A DNA stretch of 64,000 bases, taken from Arachis hypogaea (Eukaryota; Streptophyta; Magnoliopsida; Fabales; Fabaceae). Position numbers and translations under genes: made by a program. Positions 32,438-45,263 of this stretch are shown here, piece by piece (within the stretch, counting starts at the first letter, position 1; each line of letters begins with the position of its first letter). The DNA lies in the NCBI RefSeq assembly GCF_003086295.3, contig NC_092041.1, positions 94,699,827 to 94,763,826 of the forward strand, written 5' to 3'. The notes under the pieces are model-generated. The model ran no database searches. It was not told where the DNA came from and saw only the letters and a list, made by a program, of their open reading frames with translations.

Positions 32438-33571
32438 AGAAAATAAAAAAACAAACAAGGATAAAATTTACCAAAAAATCATATACATAGTATTATTGTT
32501 GTTGTTCTTTATCATCACCATCATCAAGATTTAAAAAAAATATTGTAGGTAAAGACAACAACCACATACTTGCATTAAGTCAAGAATGGCAAGTTAGTGA
32601 GATGCAAATGTACTGAAGCAGCGAGAGGTATAGATGAGATGCTATAATAGTGATAAACAAGGTCAAGACAGCATTGAGAAGAGATGTCGAGAGTCAAAAC
32701 GGTGAGAGGCAAGTTGAGATGTTAGATGTCATAGTTCTATGTGAGAGAAGCGATTGCCAGTGGTGTCCAAACAAGATTGAGGGAAGATGAAAAGTGGTTC
32801 AAGGGCCTATGATGTATTTTTGGTTTGGCTTAGTATGTAAGCTTAAGTACAAACTATTTCAAAATTTAAATTTATTAACAGACTAGATCAAGAGTAAAAA
32901 ATAAATTTAATTGACCTATTAGACATGTTTAAACCTATTAAAATATAAATAAATATATAAATAAGTTGTTATAATTAAAAAGGTTATTAAGTTTTTTAAA
33001 TTTATTATATTTTATTATAACTACTTTGCTATATTTTAAATACTATAAAAATTTAAAAATGTTACAAATACTAAATTTGATATATTATATATAAATAAAT
33101 TTTTAATAAAAATATTTAAAAAAATATCAAGTCTCTTAATAGTTTTAGGCCAAGCTAATTTCAATAACACGTTAGACTTAATAGTTTAAAAAAAGTTTAT
33201 AGCAAACTTCAAGTTAAGCTCAGACCAAACCAACTTTAATAACAGAAGACAGAATTAATAGTAGAAGCCTATAGCATATTACAAGTTAAGCTCATACTAA
33301 CTAATTACTCTTAAGAGTAAAACTTCACCTAACTTGACCTATTTTAATCCTTAATAGGAGCAAGAAAGAGACCAAAAAGAGTGGGTGAAATTCAAATAGA
33401 AGAGGCAAAGATGAAGTCACAATTAAGGTTTTACAAGGTAAGAGTACTCAGATTGATTGCTATATGCACTAAAATAGTTTTTCAAATTCTAATTGTACCA
33501 AGTACATTTTGAGATTATCAAAACTACATCATGTTTCCTAAATTCTTATCTATCAAGTGATTCATCATACT
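32070..33571. other. AT-rich spacer between two transposon nests
   Basis: No gene. From 32070 to about 32240 there are phrases like CCGGTTTTCAAAAGCTGACCG and GACCAAGTGGATC of the CCGGTT-type dispersed repeat. From about 32820 to 33360 is an AT-rich decayed repeat with several variants of CAAGTTAAGCTCA. Confidence 0.45.
32383..32435. repeat. (ATT)n microsatellite
   Basis: About 17 consecutive ATT units with no interruption. Likely length-polymorphic. Confidence 0.9.
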
Positions 33572-33674
33572 GTCAAGGACCACTTTTTTATTTTTGACAT
33601 TGGGTGAGTGATCGTGTATAACAGCATTATGGGGGTACAGGGTACTTGATGGGAGTGTAACGGCTAGGATTAAC

Positions 33675-33758
33675 AAATCGATCGGTCCGATTTAAAGAAC
33701 AGTAATCGGACGGTTCGATTATAGGTTAGGTAGGTACACAAATCGGACCGTTCGATTT
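33675..33758. repeat. Left-arm palindromes of the MULE
   Basis: Three palindromes of the type AAATCGGACCGTTCGATTT are at 33675-33693, 33704-33720 and 33740-33758. They match those of the right arm (62071-62384). They may be transposase binding sites; that is inference. Confidence 0.7.
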
Positions 33759-33799
33759 GTGCCCCCAACCAGGATGTATACACTCCCAAGTTAAATGAA

Positions 33800-34890
33800 T
33801 GTCCCTGTTCCCTTTCAATTTTGAACCAGTTCAGAAATTCTCCTCTCCTCCAACCACACCTCCAGCTTCATTCATTCATTCTCCTCTATTGATGAAGTTT
33901 TGAGTAAAAAAAAAAATTGGAGCACACATTTTTAGTACTGCCTAAAAGAAGAAGAATAAAAAATGTCAATCGTCTGGAGTTCTACATTGTTAATTATCTT
34001 GATCATCCTAATTATGTAAGTTTTTATTTCAAAAAATTTTATTTTAATTAAAATAATAATTATAATGTTAGAGATTAGTAGTTTATTATAGTGATAATGT
34101 AAGAAATTAGTGGAGTAATAATTTTTAAATATTTAATTTAATTAAAATAATTTTAGAGATTAGTAATAATAAATTATAATGCAAATGTTAGAGATCTCTA
34201 GTGTATTAATATTGTTTAGAAGGAAGGATTATGTTACATTATAATAATAAATTAATTATTATTATTAATAGAATAATTGCAATAATATTAATAATAATAA
34301 TAATACTACGGTTATTAAAAATGGATATATGATAAATAGAATAACTAATATTAATTGTTATTAATGAATTTATTGTAATAATAATAATAATAATTGTTGT
34401 TATTACTACTACTAGTCTGATAGTTTTTTAATTATCATTAGAATATAGTACTAATATTGTTCTGTACGTGTGATAATAATAAATAAATTAATTAGTATTA
34501 ATTATTAATAATAAATAACTTTTTGTAGTAATAATGTTTATTATTAAGCTTTCGTTCGTTCGAACGATAGTAAAATGAATATTATGAATTAAAAATGATT
34601 GAATTAATTTTTTTTGGTATAAGTTTAATATAAATATTTAATAAAGAATTAATGATTGATTTATTATTGTATGTATGTTGTTAGAATAGAATAGAATAGT
34701 TATTTGAGTATTAGTATATAATATAATAGTTATTTATATAAATTATTGTTATTATTATTATTTTTATTGATTATGGATATGTTTTACTGGTTATTTGATA
34801 ATGAAAATTTTATTCTGTTAAATTTAATTTATTAATTAATTAATATTATGTTTGTATTTATGGGACACCGGCTTTTATCATATTTCATAG
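33800..34890 (+). other. MULE interior upstream of the PMD exon
   Basis: Very AT-rich, with many ATT/AATAAT runs. An ATG-starting stretch at 33963 (MSIVWSSTLL...) ends at a possible GTAAG donor (34016), but it is not recognised as PMD sequence and is left unassigned. Confidence 0.35.
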
Positions 34891-36119
34891 ATTGGAGTTG
34901 TCCAATGTCAGTCGGCATTGGTTAATGCTCTAATCGAGAGATGGCGCCTTGAGACTCACACATTCCATTTTCCGGTTGGTGAGTGTGCTGTGACGTTGGA
35001 GGATGTGGCGTTAATTCTTGGTCTTCCGACGAATGATTTGCTAGTTACAGGACCGACACTGAGCAGTTATGAGGCGTTAGATGCTGAATGCTTGGATCAG
35101 TTTGGTGTTGCACCTAGGAAGGCAGACTGCAAGGAAAGTTTCATCAAGTTAACGTGGTTTCGAGCATTAAAAGATCAATTAGTGTTGGTTGATGATATCC
35201 AGATTCAGAGGTACGTGAAGTGCCACATAATGTTATTGTTTGGGACTGTTGTGTTTGGAGTAAATGAGTCTGGATCAGGGGTGCACTGGAAGTTTCTACC
35301 ATTACTCCGTAACTTTGGTGGGATCATATAGTTCAATTGGGGATCGGCTTGCCTAGCACACTTGTATAGGGCATTGTGTAGGGCAACTCGTGTCGACTGT
35401 AAGGAGATTGATGGTCCGCTGACACTCTTGCTTACCTGGGCTTGGATCCGTCTACCATTCATTGCGCTGATTCCTAGCAATCCTCGAATCTTTCCGATTG
35501 CAAATAGGTAAATTTAATTACTAAACGCTTTGAAATAGTGTATTTTAAATTGTATTGATAAATGTAAATTAACAAGTTGTCTGATGTCATGTGGCGTAAC
35601 TAGGAACGTGAGAATCGGCCTTACAGATTTCATACCCTTGTTCACTTTAGGAGAGATCTGGATGTTCTGCAAGAAGGACATGTTTGTTGTAATAAATAAG
35701 TAGTTGTTTTCGTTTAGCCGTATTATTATTCAGTGTGTAATCCTCGGTTACCTGCATAATGTGTGCAGTTTGTTTGGGAGCCTTATGCAATTGGTCGGAC
35801 CGATCCAGACGTGATTCCTCCTGACATCAGTCAGCATTCGGCTATTTAGAGTGCCACAGTTCCACTTATATCTTTTGAATGTATTGAGTGGCATGCATCT
35901 GATAGACTAAGGAGGCAATTTGGCTTGACTCAGGGCGTTCCTCATCAAGAGCGGGATCTAGGTGAAGCACATGGCGAAGTTCTGACATGTCCAAAAAATC
36001 AAGATTGGTCTGGAACCCACTCATTCTGGGTTACGCATTGGATGAATCGGTATAGTCATGTTCTTGTCGAGCACATGGTGCCCTCACATCATCAGGCAGA
36101 TATCTACTTGCATTGGTAC
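34891..36119 (+). pseudogene. PMD (plant mobile domain) gene of the MULE, 5' segment
   Basis: Exons 34891-35507, 35604-35681 and 35769-36119 with AG/GT borders. The product has ERWRLETHTFHFPVGECAVTLEDVALILGLP (PMD start), WGSACLAHLYRALCRA, ENRPYRFHTLVHFR, PDVIPPDISQHSA, FECIEWHASDRLRRQFGL and WSGTHSFWV. These match the aminotransferase-like/plant mobile domain family related to MAIN and MAIL1. In-frame TAG codons at 35329-35331 (a Gln position) and in HSAI*SATV (a Trp position) disable it. At 36119 the ORF is cut in the middle of the YLHWY codons by the Tat element. The start exon upstream is not found. Confidence 0.75.
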
Positions 36120-36622
36120 TGTTCATACCCTGGGTCGAGCTATCCGACCCGGGATGTTCCGCAGACAAAGCGACCGACCTCTTCAAGTCAGGACAACCCG
36201 ACCTCTTCTCAAAGAGCTCGGCCAAGTCACAGGAAAGTCCAAACAAAGGGCCCAAATAGAGGAACACGTCCCAAATTCAAGGGCAGCCCAAGCCCGTAGA
36301 GATAAAGGTGGTTCCCTTAAAGATAAGAGGACCCCAGTCAAATATAAGATAAGATAAGATAAGATAACTAACTTATCTAATCTAAAGAGGTCACTCTACA
36401 CCATTATAAATACACTGGAGCACCCAGGTATAACTCATACTCTGATTCTACTCAATACCTGCTTAATACCCTTGCTAACTTAAGCATCGGAGTCCCTTGC
36501 AGGTACCCCCACCCTCTGGGGACGAAGGATCAGCATCATAACCAAGTCGGACACAACATCCCTGACCCGCACAGAAGATCTCGTCCGAGATCGACCTACA
36601 GTTTTAGATAACCCCCAGAACA
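36120..36622 (+). repeat. 5' LTR of the Tat element (503 bp)
   Basis: Starts TGTTCATACC and ends CCCCCAGAACA. It contains an AAGATAAGATA tract at about 36340-36370 and a TATAAATA box at 36405-36412. Next to its end is the primer site. Confidence 0.9.
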
Positions 36623-36623
36623 T

Positions 36624-36640
36624 TGGCGCCATTGCCGGAG
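36624..36640 (+). promoter_or_regulatory. Primer-binding site of the Tat element
   Basis: TGGCGCCATTGCCGGAG, just inside the 5' LTR, resembles the tRNA-Asp site TGGCGCCGTTGCCGGGG with two changes. Confidence 0.7.
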
Positions 36641-36664
36641 ATTTTCGGAAGTCATCCCATTACC

Positions 36665-39600
36665 ATGGCGGAAGATCATGACGACAATCACACCTCAGAT
36701 CTAGAAGAAAGAACGCCGCATAAAAACACGGACTCTACACCAAAAGATACTTCCCAAATCAACAATAAGGACTCCCCAAACGAGGGAGCCTTGGATGCAT
36801 TTCAAGATCGGTTAAAACAACTTGAGGTAGACGCTCTACGTCAACGAGAGGCCGAGAAGGATCTACAAAGAGAAATAAGGCGACGCCGGGAATTGGAGAA
36901 TAAACTCCTAAAACTTGAAGCCGATGTCAAGACTAAAGCCAGCCGATCCATTCTCGAAGATAGCACCCACAAGGAGCAAGATCCATTCACCAAGGAGATC
37001 ATGAAGAAAAGAATCCCAAAAGACTTTAAACTCCCAGACATGGCCTTGTACGACGGCACTACGGATCCCAGCCATCATCTTAGCAACTTCAGGAGTAGAA
37101 TGTATCTCACCGACGCCTCAGATGCAGTTCGTTGCAAAGCCTTTCCAACTACTTTAATAAAAATAGCAATTAGATGGTTCGACAACCTCCCTCCTAGATC
37201 CATCTCGAGTTTCGACGATATGGTCAAGAAGTTCCTGGCCAGATTCTCCATCCAAAAGGAAAAAGCTAAACATGCGCCGAGCTTACTGGGAATCAGACAA
37301 GGAGAAAGGGAAACCCTGTGCAACTACATGGAGAGATTCAACAAGACATGCCTGGATATACAAAACCTGCCAACAGAAGCCGCTATCATGGGCCTTATTA
37401 ATGGCCTACGAGAAGGGCCTTTTAGTCAATCTATATCAAAGAAGTACCCCACGTCTCTAAACGAGGTGCAGGAACGAGCGGAAAAATACATCAACATAGA
37501 AGAAAACTCCTGATTAGGAGAGACCTCAAAGGATGGGTTCACCTCTCGGGATAAAGACAAAGATTCCAGAAAGAAGGAAGATCACCATGGAGAGAAAATC
37601 AAAAAATACCACAATTACACCCTTCTCCGGGTGTCTCTTGTGGATGTCTACAGAGAGGTTTGCAACACAGAAAAAATACCACCAGCTCGACCATTCAAAG
37701 GCAAAAAAGGAGGAGGAAACCAGGCTGAATATTGTGAATACCATCGGATCCGCGGGCACTCCACCAATGAGTGTTTTGACTTAAAAAATGTCATAGAAAA
37801 GCTCGTACGAGAAGGAAAGCTAGATCGATACCTGGCCACCCATGATGATGAACAAAGGAAAAGAAGAAGAGCAGAAGATGTTGAACCAACCGCGCGATCA
37901 TCCTGGACGCCAGAAAGACATGTCCACATGATACACGGCGGATTCACCGGGGGAGGAATCTCCAAATCATCCCGCAAAAGACATCTCAAAGACGTATATC
38001 ACGTTGCAGAAAAGGAAGAAGCACTCGACATCCCGGTGATCACTTTCACCAAGGAAGACGCATCCGGCGTCGCGTCAGGGCATGACGATCCCATGGTCAT
38101 CACTATTATACTGGCAAACGCAAATCTTCACCGCACGTTGATAGACCAGGGGAGCTCTGCCGATATCTTATTCAAAATCGCTTTCGACAAACTCGGTTTG
38201 GAAGAAAAAGAACTCAGAGCATATCCGGACAGCCTGTTCGGGCTGGGAGATATCCCAGTTCAACCGATGGGATACATCTCACTCCACACAACTTTTGGAA
38301 AAAGAAGTCAGTCAAGAACACTCAAAATAGATTATATCGTCGTCAACGTAAGCTCAGCCTACAATGCCCTACTAGGTCGGGCAACGTTAAATCAGCTTGG
38401 CGCAATAGTCTCGACTCCACATCTATGCATGAAGTTCCCAACTGCAGGTGGAATAGCTACAGTAAAGGCAGATCAGAAGATGGCGCGCTGCTGTTACAAC
38501 GAAAGTCTAAACCTCAGAGGCAGAGGAGAAGAATTCCACACAATCGAGCTCGGTGGAGTTCGGAGGCGGGAGGAGCTCCGCCCACAACCTGAAGGAGAAA
38601 TAGAGAAAATTCAGATCGGGAACACCCTGGACCAAACAACCAACATCGGCACACTCCTAAAAGGGGACATAAAAGAATCACTCATACAGTTCCTACGCGA
38701 CAACGCTGACCTCTTTGCGTGGAAGGCCGCAGACATGCCAGGCATAGATCCCAAACTAATGTGCCACAAGCTAGCAGTCTACCCAGGATCTCGGCTGGTA
38801 CAATAAATGCGCAGAAAGCTAGGACCAGAACACTCTCAAGCGGTGGAAGAACAGGTACGAGCTCTACTGGAGGTAGGCTTCATAAGAGAAGTCAAATACC
38901 CGTTATGGCTTGCTAATGTCGTTTTGGTAAAAAAGTCAAATGGGAGGTGGAGAATGTGCACCGACTATACCGATCTCAACAAACCTTGCCCGAAAGATCC
39001 TTATCCGCTCCCAAACATCGACGCACTAGTAGATGCCTCCTCCGGATACAAATACCTCCCCTTTATGGACGCATACTCAGGATATAACCAAATCCCAATG
39101 TACCCATCCGACCAAGAAAAAACCTCTTTCTTAACCCCAAAGACAAATTACTGCTACATCGTTATGCCCTTTGGTCTCAAAAATACGGGAGCCACTTACC
39201 AAAGATTAATGAACAAAGTTTTTTCGGATCGCATCGGAAAGATCATGGAGGTCTACGTAGACGACATGCTAGTAAAGACGCAAAACGAAGAGATGTTATT
39301 ATCCGATCTGACACAAGTATTCAACACCATAAGACGACACGGCATGCGACTCAATCCCACGAAATGTACCTTCGCAGTAGAAGCTGGTAAATTCTTGGGT
39401 TTTATGATCATACAGAGAGGAATCGAGGCAAACCTGGACAAGTGCAGGGCCGTACTCGACATGAAAAGCCCGACTTGTATCAAAGAGGTACAACAACTCG
39501 GGCGGTTGGCAGCCTTGTCCAGATTCCTGGCTGGATCAGCAATAAGATCTCTCCCCTTCTACGCCATTCTAAGGAAGGGAAAGGAGTTTGAATGGACAGC

Positions 39601-41786
39601 TGAATGCGAGCAAGCCTTCCAAGACTTCAAAAAATTTCTAGGACGGCCACCTATATTAAGTCAGCCACGGGAAGGAGAACCACTCATCTTGTACCTCACA
39701 GTGGGAAATCGGGCAATAGCCTCAGTACTGGTCCGAGAAGACAACAGTGGGCAACAACCCATATACTTTATCAGCAAAGTGTTACAAGGGTCCGAGCAGA
39801 ACTACCAGAAAATAGAAAAGTTTGCTTACGCTCTCATAATAACATCTCGACGACTTCGCCCATATTTCCAGTCTCACACCATTAAAGTTCGGACCAACCA
39901 GCCCATAAAAGGAATCTTATAGAAAACAGACTTGGCAGGCAGAATCTTGCAATGGGCAGTCGAGTTGTCTGAATTCGACCTTCAATACGAAGCTCGGACG
40001 GCCATCAAATCTCAATATCTGGCCGACTTCATTGCCGAATTTACGGACACACCGAAAATCCCCGCAGAATAGAATCTATACGTGGACGGCTCCTCAAATA
40101 AAATGGGAAGTGGCACAGGCGTAATAATTGAAAGCGACCAGAGGACCCAAATCGAACTCTCCCTCAAATTCGGGTTCCCTACCTCAAACAATCAAGTGGA
40201 ATATGAGGCACTACTAGCTGGTTTGAAGCTGGCTAGGGAGGTTGGAGCTCAAAAACTTATCATCTTCAGCGACTCACAGGTAGTCACTTCACAAATAACA
40301 GGAAGCTACCAAGCCAAAGATCCCACTATGAAAAAGTACTTAGACAAAACCAGGGAATAGCTCGGACAACTCGGAGAGTATGAGATTCGACACATACTCC
40401 GAGAACAGAATGCCCGGACCGATACACTCTCAAAACTAGCCAGCACCAAACCAGGAGGCAACAATAGAAGCCTCATCCAAAAAATTCTACAGAATCCATC
40501 AATCTCAAAAGAAGAAAAGGTCCTAGCCATAACAGGTCGCGATCAGGGATGGATGACCCCCATAATTAATTACCTCACAACAGAAGCCCTCCCTACAGAT
40601 GAGAAAGAGGCAAAGAGGTTAAAATGGGAAGCACAATACTACACCATCATAAATAATACTTTATACAAAAGAGGGATTTCGACACCATTACTAAAATGCG
40701 TGCTGACTTCCAACACTAAGGATATCCTAGAAGAAGTACACAGTGGCATTTGTGGCAATCACTTCGGAGCACAAGCACTCGCCAAAAAAGTACTTCGGAC
40801 AGGATTCTATTGGCCAACTCTACAAAAAGAAGCCACAGAATTTGTAAGGACATGTTCGCCATGTCAAAAGCATGCCAACTTCCACACCGCTCCGCCAGAG
40901 GAACTCATCAGCGTAACCTCACCTTGGCCATTCACAAAATAGGGACTCGATCTCCTCGGACCTTTTTCTCAAGGATCAGGACGAGTCAAATTCCTCATAG
41001 TTGGAATAGACTACTTCACAAAATGGATCGAGGCAGAACCCCTAGCCAATGTCACAGCTCAAAGAAGTCAGAAATTCCTATATAGAAACATCATCACAAG
41101 GTTCAGAGTTCCATACTCCATCACTACAGACAATGGTACCCCCAGTTCACAAACGCAGGCTTCAGAAAACTAGCGGCCGACCTGAATATAAAACAACAAT
41201 TCACCTCTGTTGAGCACCCCCAAACCAATGGGCAAGTTGAAGCTGCTAACAAAGTTATATTAGCAGGGTTAAAACGGAGATTATAGGATGCAAAGGGAGC
41301 CTGGGCTGAAGAGCTCCCGCAAGTCCTATGGGCATATCGAACGACTTCACATTCCACGACAAAGGAGTCACCTTTCCGATTAGCCTATGGAATGGAGGCA
41401 ATGATCCCAGTGGAGGTCAAAGAAGGATTACCCAGAGTAATCCATTTTAGCGAAAAGCCAACTCCCAACTTCAAAGGCAAGAGCTCAACTTACTTCCAGA
41501 AATCCGAGAAAAAGCTCGGATAAGGGAAGAGGCGCTGAAACGACGAATGGCCTCCAGATACAACCGAAAAGTAATACAGCGGGCCTTTACTGAAAACGAC
41601 CTCATCGTAATCCAAAATGATATAGGAACAACTCGACCTGGAGAAGGAAAGCTGGCAGCAAACTGGAAAGGACACTTTCGAGTCATAGAAGTACTGGGAA
41701 AGGGTTACTACAGGCTTTCCGAACTCGACGGGCGAGAGCTTCCTAGATCATGGCACGCCTGTAACCTAAGAAGGTACTATAGCTAG
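36665..41786 (+). pseudogene. Tat gag-pol polyprotein (broken by stops and frameshifts)
   Basis: ATG at 36665 (MAEDHDDN). Gag has a Glu/Arg coiled-coil region and KRIPKDFKLPDMALYDGTTD, then zinc-knuckle-like CEYHRIRGHSTNEC. Protease reads LIDQGSSADILF (active-site DQG). RT contains WRMCTDYTDLNK, FMDAYSGYNQI and YVDDML (39255). RNase H is followed by a second RNase H (LYVDGSSNKMGSG; IIFSDSQ; EYEIRHILREQN). Integrase has HSGICGNHFG...CSPCQ, GIDYFTKWIEAEP, TTDNGT and HPQTNGQVEAANK. TGA 37511, TAA 38804 and TAG at 39920, 40070, 40358, 40940 and 41284 interrupt it. A 2-nt insertion near 41141 and an indel near 41445 shift the frame. At least five of the seven stops sit at usual Gln/Arg codons. Confidence 0.88.
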
Positions 41787-42279
41787 GGATGATAAAAGAT
41801 CTTGGACAAGGCACACTCTTTTTCCTTAAAAAGGTTTTTTAACGAGGTGCCCCGCCAAGACCTACAAATCACCCGACTTAGGACATTAACTCTTCATGTA
41901 TATTTGCATTTTCTTTTAATAAAATTTATTCAGATTCTCTACAAACGCTCAAGTCATATTATTCTGAAAATATTTATCACCCGATTGTAAAGCTACAGAT
42001 CGATAGAAAGTGAAAACCAAATTCACTGCGCGATCACGATAAAAACGAGGGCTAAAAACCCAAATTCTACAAAATCGGCAAAGATGAAAACAGAATAATG
42101 CAAGAAGTTATAGAAAGTGATCCATAGAAAGGACCTGACGAGGTCCTAATAAAATGGATTGCTATAAAATAACTTAAAGACTGGCCGACACAAAAAGTCA
42201 GACCAGCCACAACAACCCAAGTTATAAGTAAAGCCCTGGAAAGAGGTCTGGCCAACCCTATAAAAGAGGATTACTATAA
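41787..42279 (+). other. Non-coding region downstream of Tat pol
   Basis: AT-rich, no ORF recognised. It leads into the tandem repeat. Confidence 0.5.
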
Positions 42280-42985
42280 CTTCGAAGAGCCCAACATGAG
42301 GAAGTCAGACTCCTACAAAAAAGTTACAAAAGATAATCCCTGAAAGAGACCTGAACAAGGTTCAAGAAAGAGGATTATCAAGTAACTCGACATGGCCCGA
42401 CGTGACATAGTCGGCCCGGAAAGATAAAGTTACAAAAGATAAATCCCTGAAAGAGACCTGAACAGGGTCCAAGAAAGAGGATTATCAAGTAACTCGACAG
42501 GGCCCGACGTGACAAAGTCGGCCTGGAAAGATAAAGTTACAAAAGATAAATTCCTGAAAGAGACCTAAACAAGGTCCAAGAAAGAGGATTATCAAGTAAC
42601 TCGACAGGGCTCCGTGACAAAGTCGGCCCGGAAAGATAAAGTTACAAAAGATAAATCCCTGAAAGAGACCTGAACAAGGTCCAAAAAAGAGGATTATCAA
42701 GTAACTCGACAGGGCCCGACGTGACATAGTCGGCCCAGAAAGATAAAGTTACAAAAGATAAATCCCTGAAAGAGACCTGAACAAGGTCCAAGAAAGAGGA
42801 TTATCAAGTAACTCGACAAAGCCCGACATGACGAAGTCGGTCCAAGATACAAAGCTACAAAGGTAATCCCTGAAAGAGCCCTGAACAAAGTCCAAGAAAG
42901 AGGATTACCGAGTAAATTGACAGGAACCGACACGATAAAGCTACCCTTGGAAGAGACCTTAAGTAAGGTCCAAAAAAGAAGCGCT
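42280..42985 (+). repeat. 106-bp tandem repeat in the Tat element
   Basis: About six copies of a unit containing GATAAATCCCTGAAAGAGAC, CCAAGAAAGAGGATTATCAA and AACTCGACAGGGCCCGAC. Copies begin near 42332, 42439, 42545, 42650, 42757 and 42863 (steps about 105-107). The outer copies are more diverged. Confidence 0.85.
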
Positions 42986-43329
42986 ACAAACAAAAACCAA
43001 GTTGAAAAATCGGCAATCTCAGTATCATGATAAACAACAGTTTACGATTGATGAAAGCAGCGTCAGGCCAAAGAATCAAGTTGACAAAAACCTACGAAAG
43101 TGCGAAGACGAGTGCAAAGCAGACAGGATATAAAAACTACTAAGTTATGATAATAGCAAGCTTCAGAGGCCACCCAAATCAGCCCAGGAAGCTCGAAAGT
43201 CATTTTGTTTTTCAAAACAAAGTTGCTAAACAAGCAACAGAAGTATCAACAGTCAAACAAAACACCATTTACAAAGTAAAAGAGTTCAAAGCCCACAGGC
43301 CGGGCTATACACAAGTACATCAGAAATAA
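42986..43329 (+). other. Non-coding spacer before the antisense ORF
   Basis: No ORF or repeat is recognised apart from the diverged last tandem copy. Confidence 0.4.
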
Positions 43330-45263
43330 TCAAGGAGAGTCCAAAGGTTTCCCAGTAGCAGCATCCCGGGGTGAAGGAGGACGAGTTTGAAGAGGCACTG
43401 CATCTACTGTCCCATCATCCCGGTTCAGGATCTGGACATCAGGATCGGACTCAGACTGAAGGACTTCAGCTGCCTGAGAAGAAGAAGGCGGCACAACAGA
43501 GACTTTGGTAGAAGAAACAGGAGGAGGCTCAACATCATCGTCATCAGGGTCCTCGGGAATGATTTTACCATCCTTCACAACATTATCCAAGCTAAACAAG
43601 GCAAGGTCAGCCTCCGGGGCAATAACCCGAACCTGTTTCTTCAGGTTCTCATAGGCAGCAGTTACGCTGCCCACAAGATGACCCTGGAGCTCCCTAATAA
43701 TCAACCCAGACTGACTCTAGCTCCCCCCAAAGATGCATCACTTCTCGGTAGGACGTGACATAGCTTTCTTTGTGCTTCAAAGCCACATCCTCAGCCAATC
43801 GCACAGAGGCCGCCAGGGCAAGAGAGCTGGCCTTCTCCACTTCCAGCTCCTTCTTCAGTTTAGTCACCTCCGCTTCAAACTCCTCCTTGAGACCCTTCAT
43901 CCGATCAAATTCTCGCTTAGCTTCCTCCATAAAAGCTTTGGTAGCATGCAGAGGTAGATTTTGGGCAGTACGATACAAAGCAGCTCCCATATGAGCCATC
44001 TTGACACTAATCCGAGTTATAAAATCCAAGTGACGAAGGAGAGATACATCATCCATTGAAAGAGCACCATAAGGTGCGATCTGCTGGTCCACAAAACCAA
44101 TAGGATCAAAATCTGGGGCATCTAGATTGAAAGGTTCAACAGTTCAAGGTCTTTTTGGAGGAGGAGCAGCCGAAGAAGAAACCACAGCAGCAGTAGAAGA
44201 TTGAGGGGGATCCACTAAACGGACCCGAGGTGTAGGGATCATTCTCCTCGGGCCAGGAGAGCTCGGCACGGATGGCTTCAAAGGAGATTGGGAAGTTCCT
44301 TCCCCATTAGCCCGGGCCGAGATGTTTTGAGCCGCAGTAGCTTTTCTCGCCTTCTTGAAGGCCTTCATTGCATCATTATTCTTGGCCATCTCTGCAAAAT
44401 GAAAAACAATAATTTATCACGCCAGGAAGTAAGTAGGAGAAAAAAAGATAACAAGATATATCAAGGCAGTACCCAAAGCAGTTCGAATAAGGGACAGATC
44501 TCCCAAAGACTTTTTAGTATCCAAGTGAGGAGGTTCTCCCCAAATATCCTCCAAAACACTCATAAAGGACTGCTCGACCTCGCTCAACATCTCCCAAGTA
44601 TATCGGGATACCACTACGTTCTTCTGCCACTCTAAGGGAAAGCAGGGCTCATTATTTTCATCCAGAAAGAAAGGTCGGGCTCCTTCAACAGCCCAGACCT
44701 TAAAGAAGTAGTTCTTAAAATCCCGAAAAGATTCATCATACATGAAAAAAAACCTTTTGCCCCTGGGCAGACCTAAAAGAAATCCAAGAAGCTTTCTTCT
44801 TGGTAGTCCCAGGTTTGGTCAACACAAAAAGATACAGAAAAAGAGTTTGAGAAGGCGTAACACCAAATTCTTGACAAACAAGCTGAAAAATCTTGATGAA
44901 GCCCCATGAATTCGGATGGAGCTGCGAAGGGGCTACATTACAAGACCATAACAGGTCAGTTTCAAAAGAAGTAAAAGGAAAGGTGATGTTCATTTGGCTA
45001 AAAAAGAAGTCATAAGCATAGAAGAAGGGACGCTCCCCCTGGATCAAGACTAGGAAGCAGACTCTATCGCCAGAATCAGGTGCTACCAACTCATAATTGC
45101 CCTCCTGATCTGCACTGCTACAGACACGATGATGCTTTTTAAGCATCGCACAAAATTCTAAATCAATTAAAGAAACACACAACAAGACAAGAGAGTCCAG
45201 CCAATCGGACATCCCTTCGGGAACCTCAAAAGAGGCCTCGACAATATTTTTTCGGGAAGACAT
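43330..45263 (-). pseudogene. Antisense ORF of the Tat element (broken, with its own intron)
   Basis: On the minus strand, starting MSSRKNIVEASFEV at 45263. The product has ECC-free globular parts (PNSWGFIKIFQLVCQEFGV, SYDESFRDFKNYFFKVW), then an intron at about 44473-44394 with GTACTG...TTTTGCAG borders, a Ser/Pro-rich linker, and a coiled-coil tail (EEFEAEVTKLKKELEVEKASSLALAASVRLAED). It ends near 43330. A T-homopolymer shift near 44745, TGA after PPPKRP near 44145, and an indel near 43720 break the frame. Similar antisense ORFs with transposase-like names are known in Tat/Retand elements; function unknown. Confidence 0.7.

Noticed and set aside
36031..36357. ORFs crossing 36120 and the matching ones at 46096-46516
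   Set aside because: They run across the LTR boundary or lie in both LTR copies. They are LTR sequence, not genes.
43387..43994. Plus-strand ORFs between 43387 and 43994
   Set aside because: Shadows of the antisense Tat ORF, which has recognisable coiled-coil composition on the minus strand.
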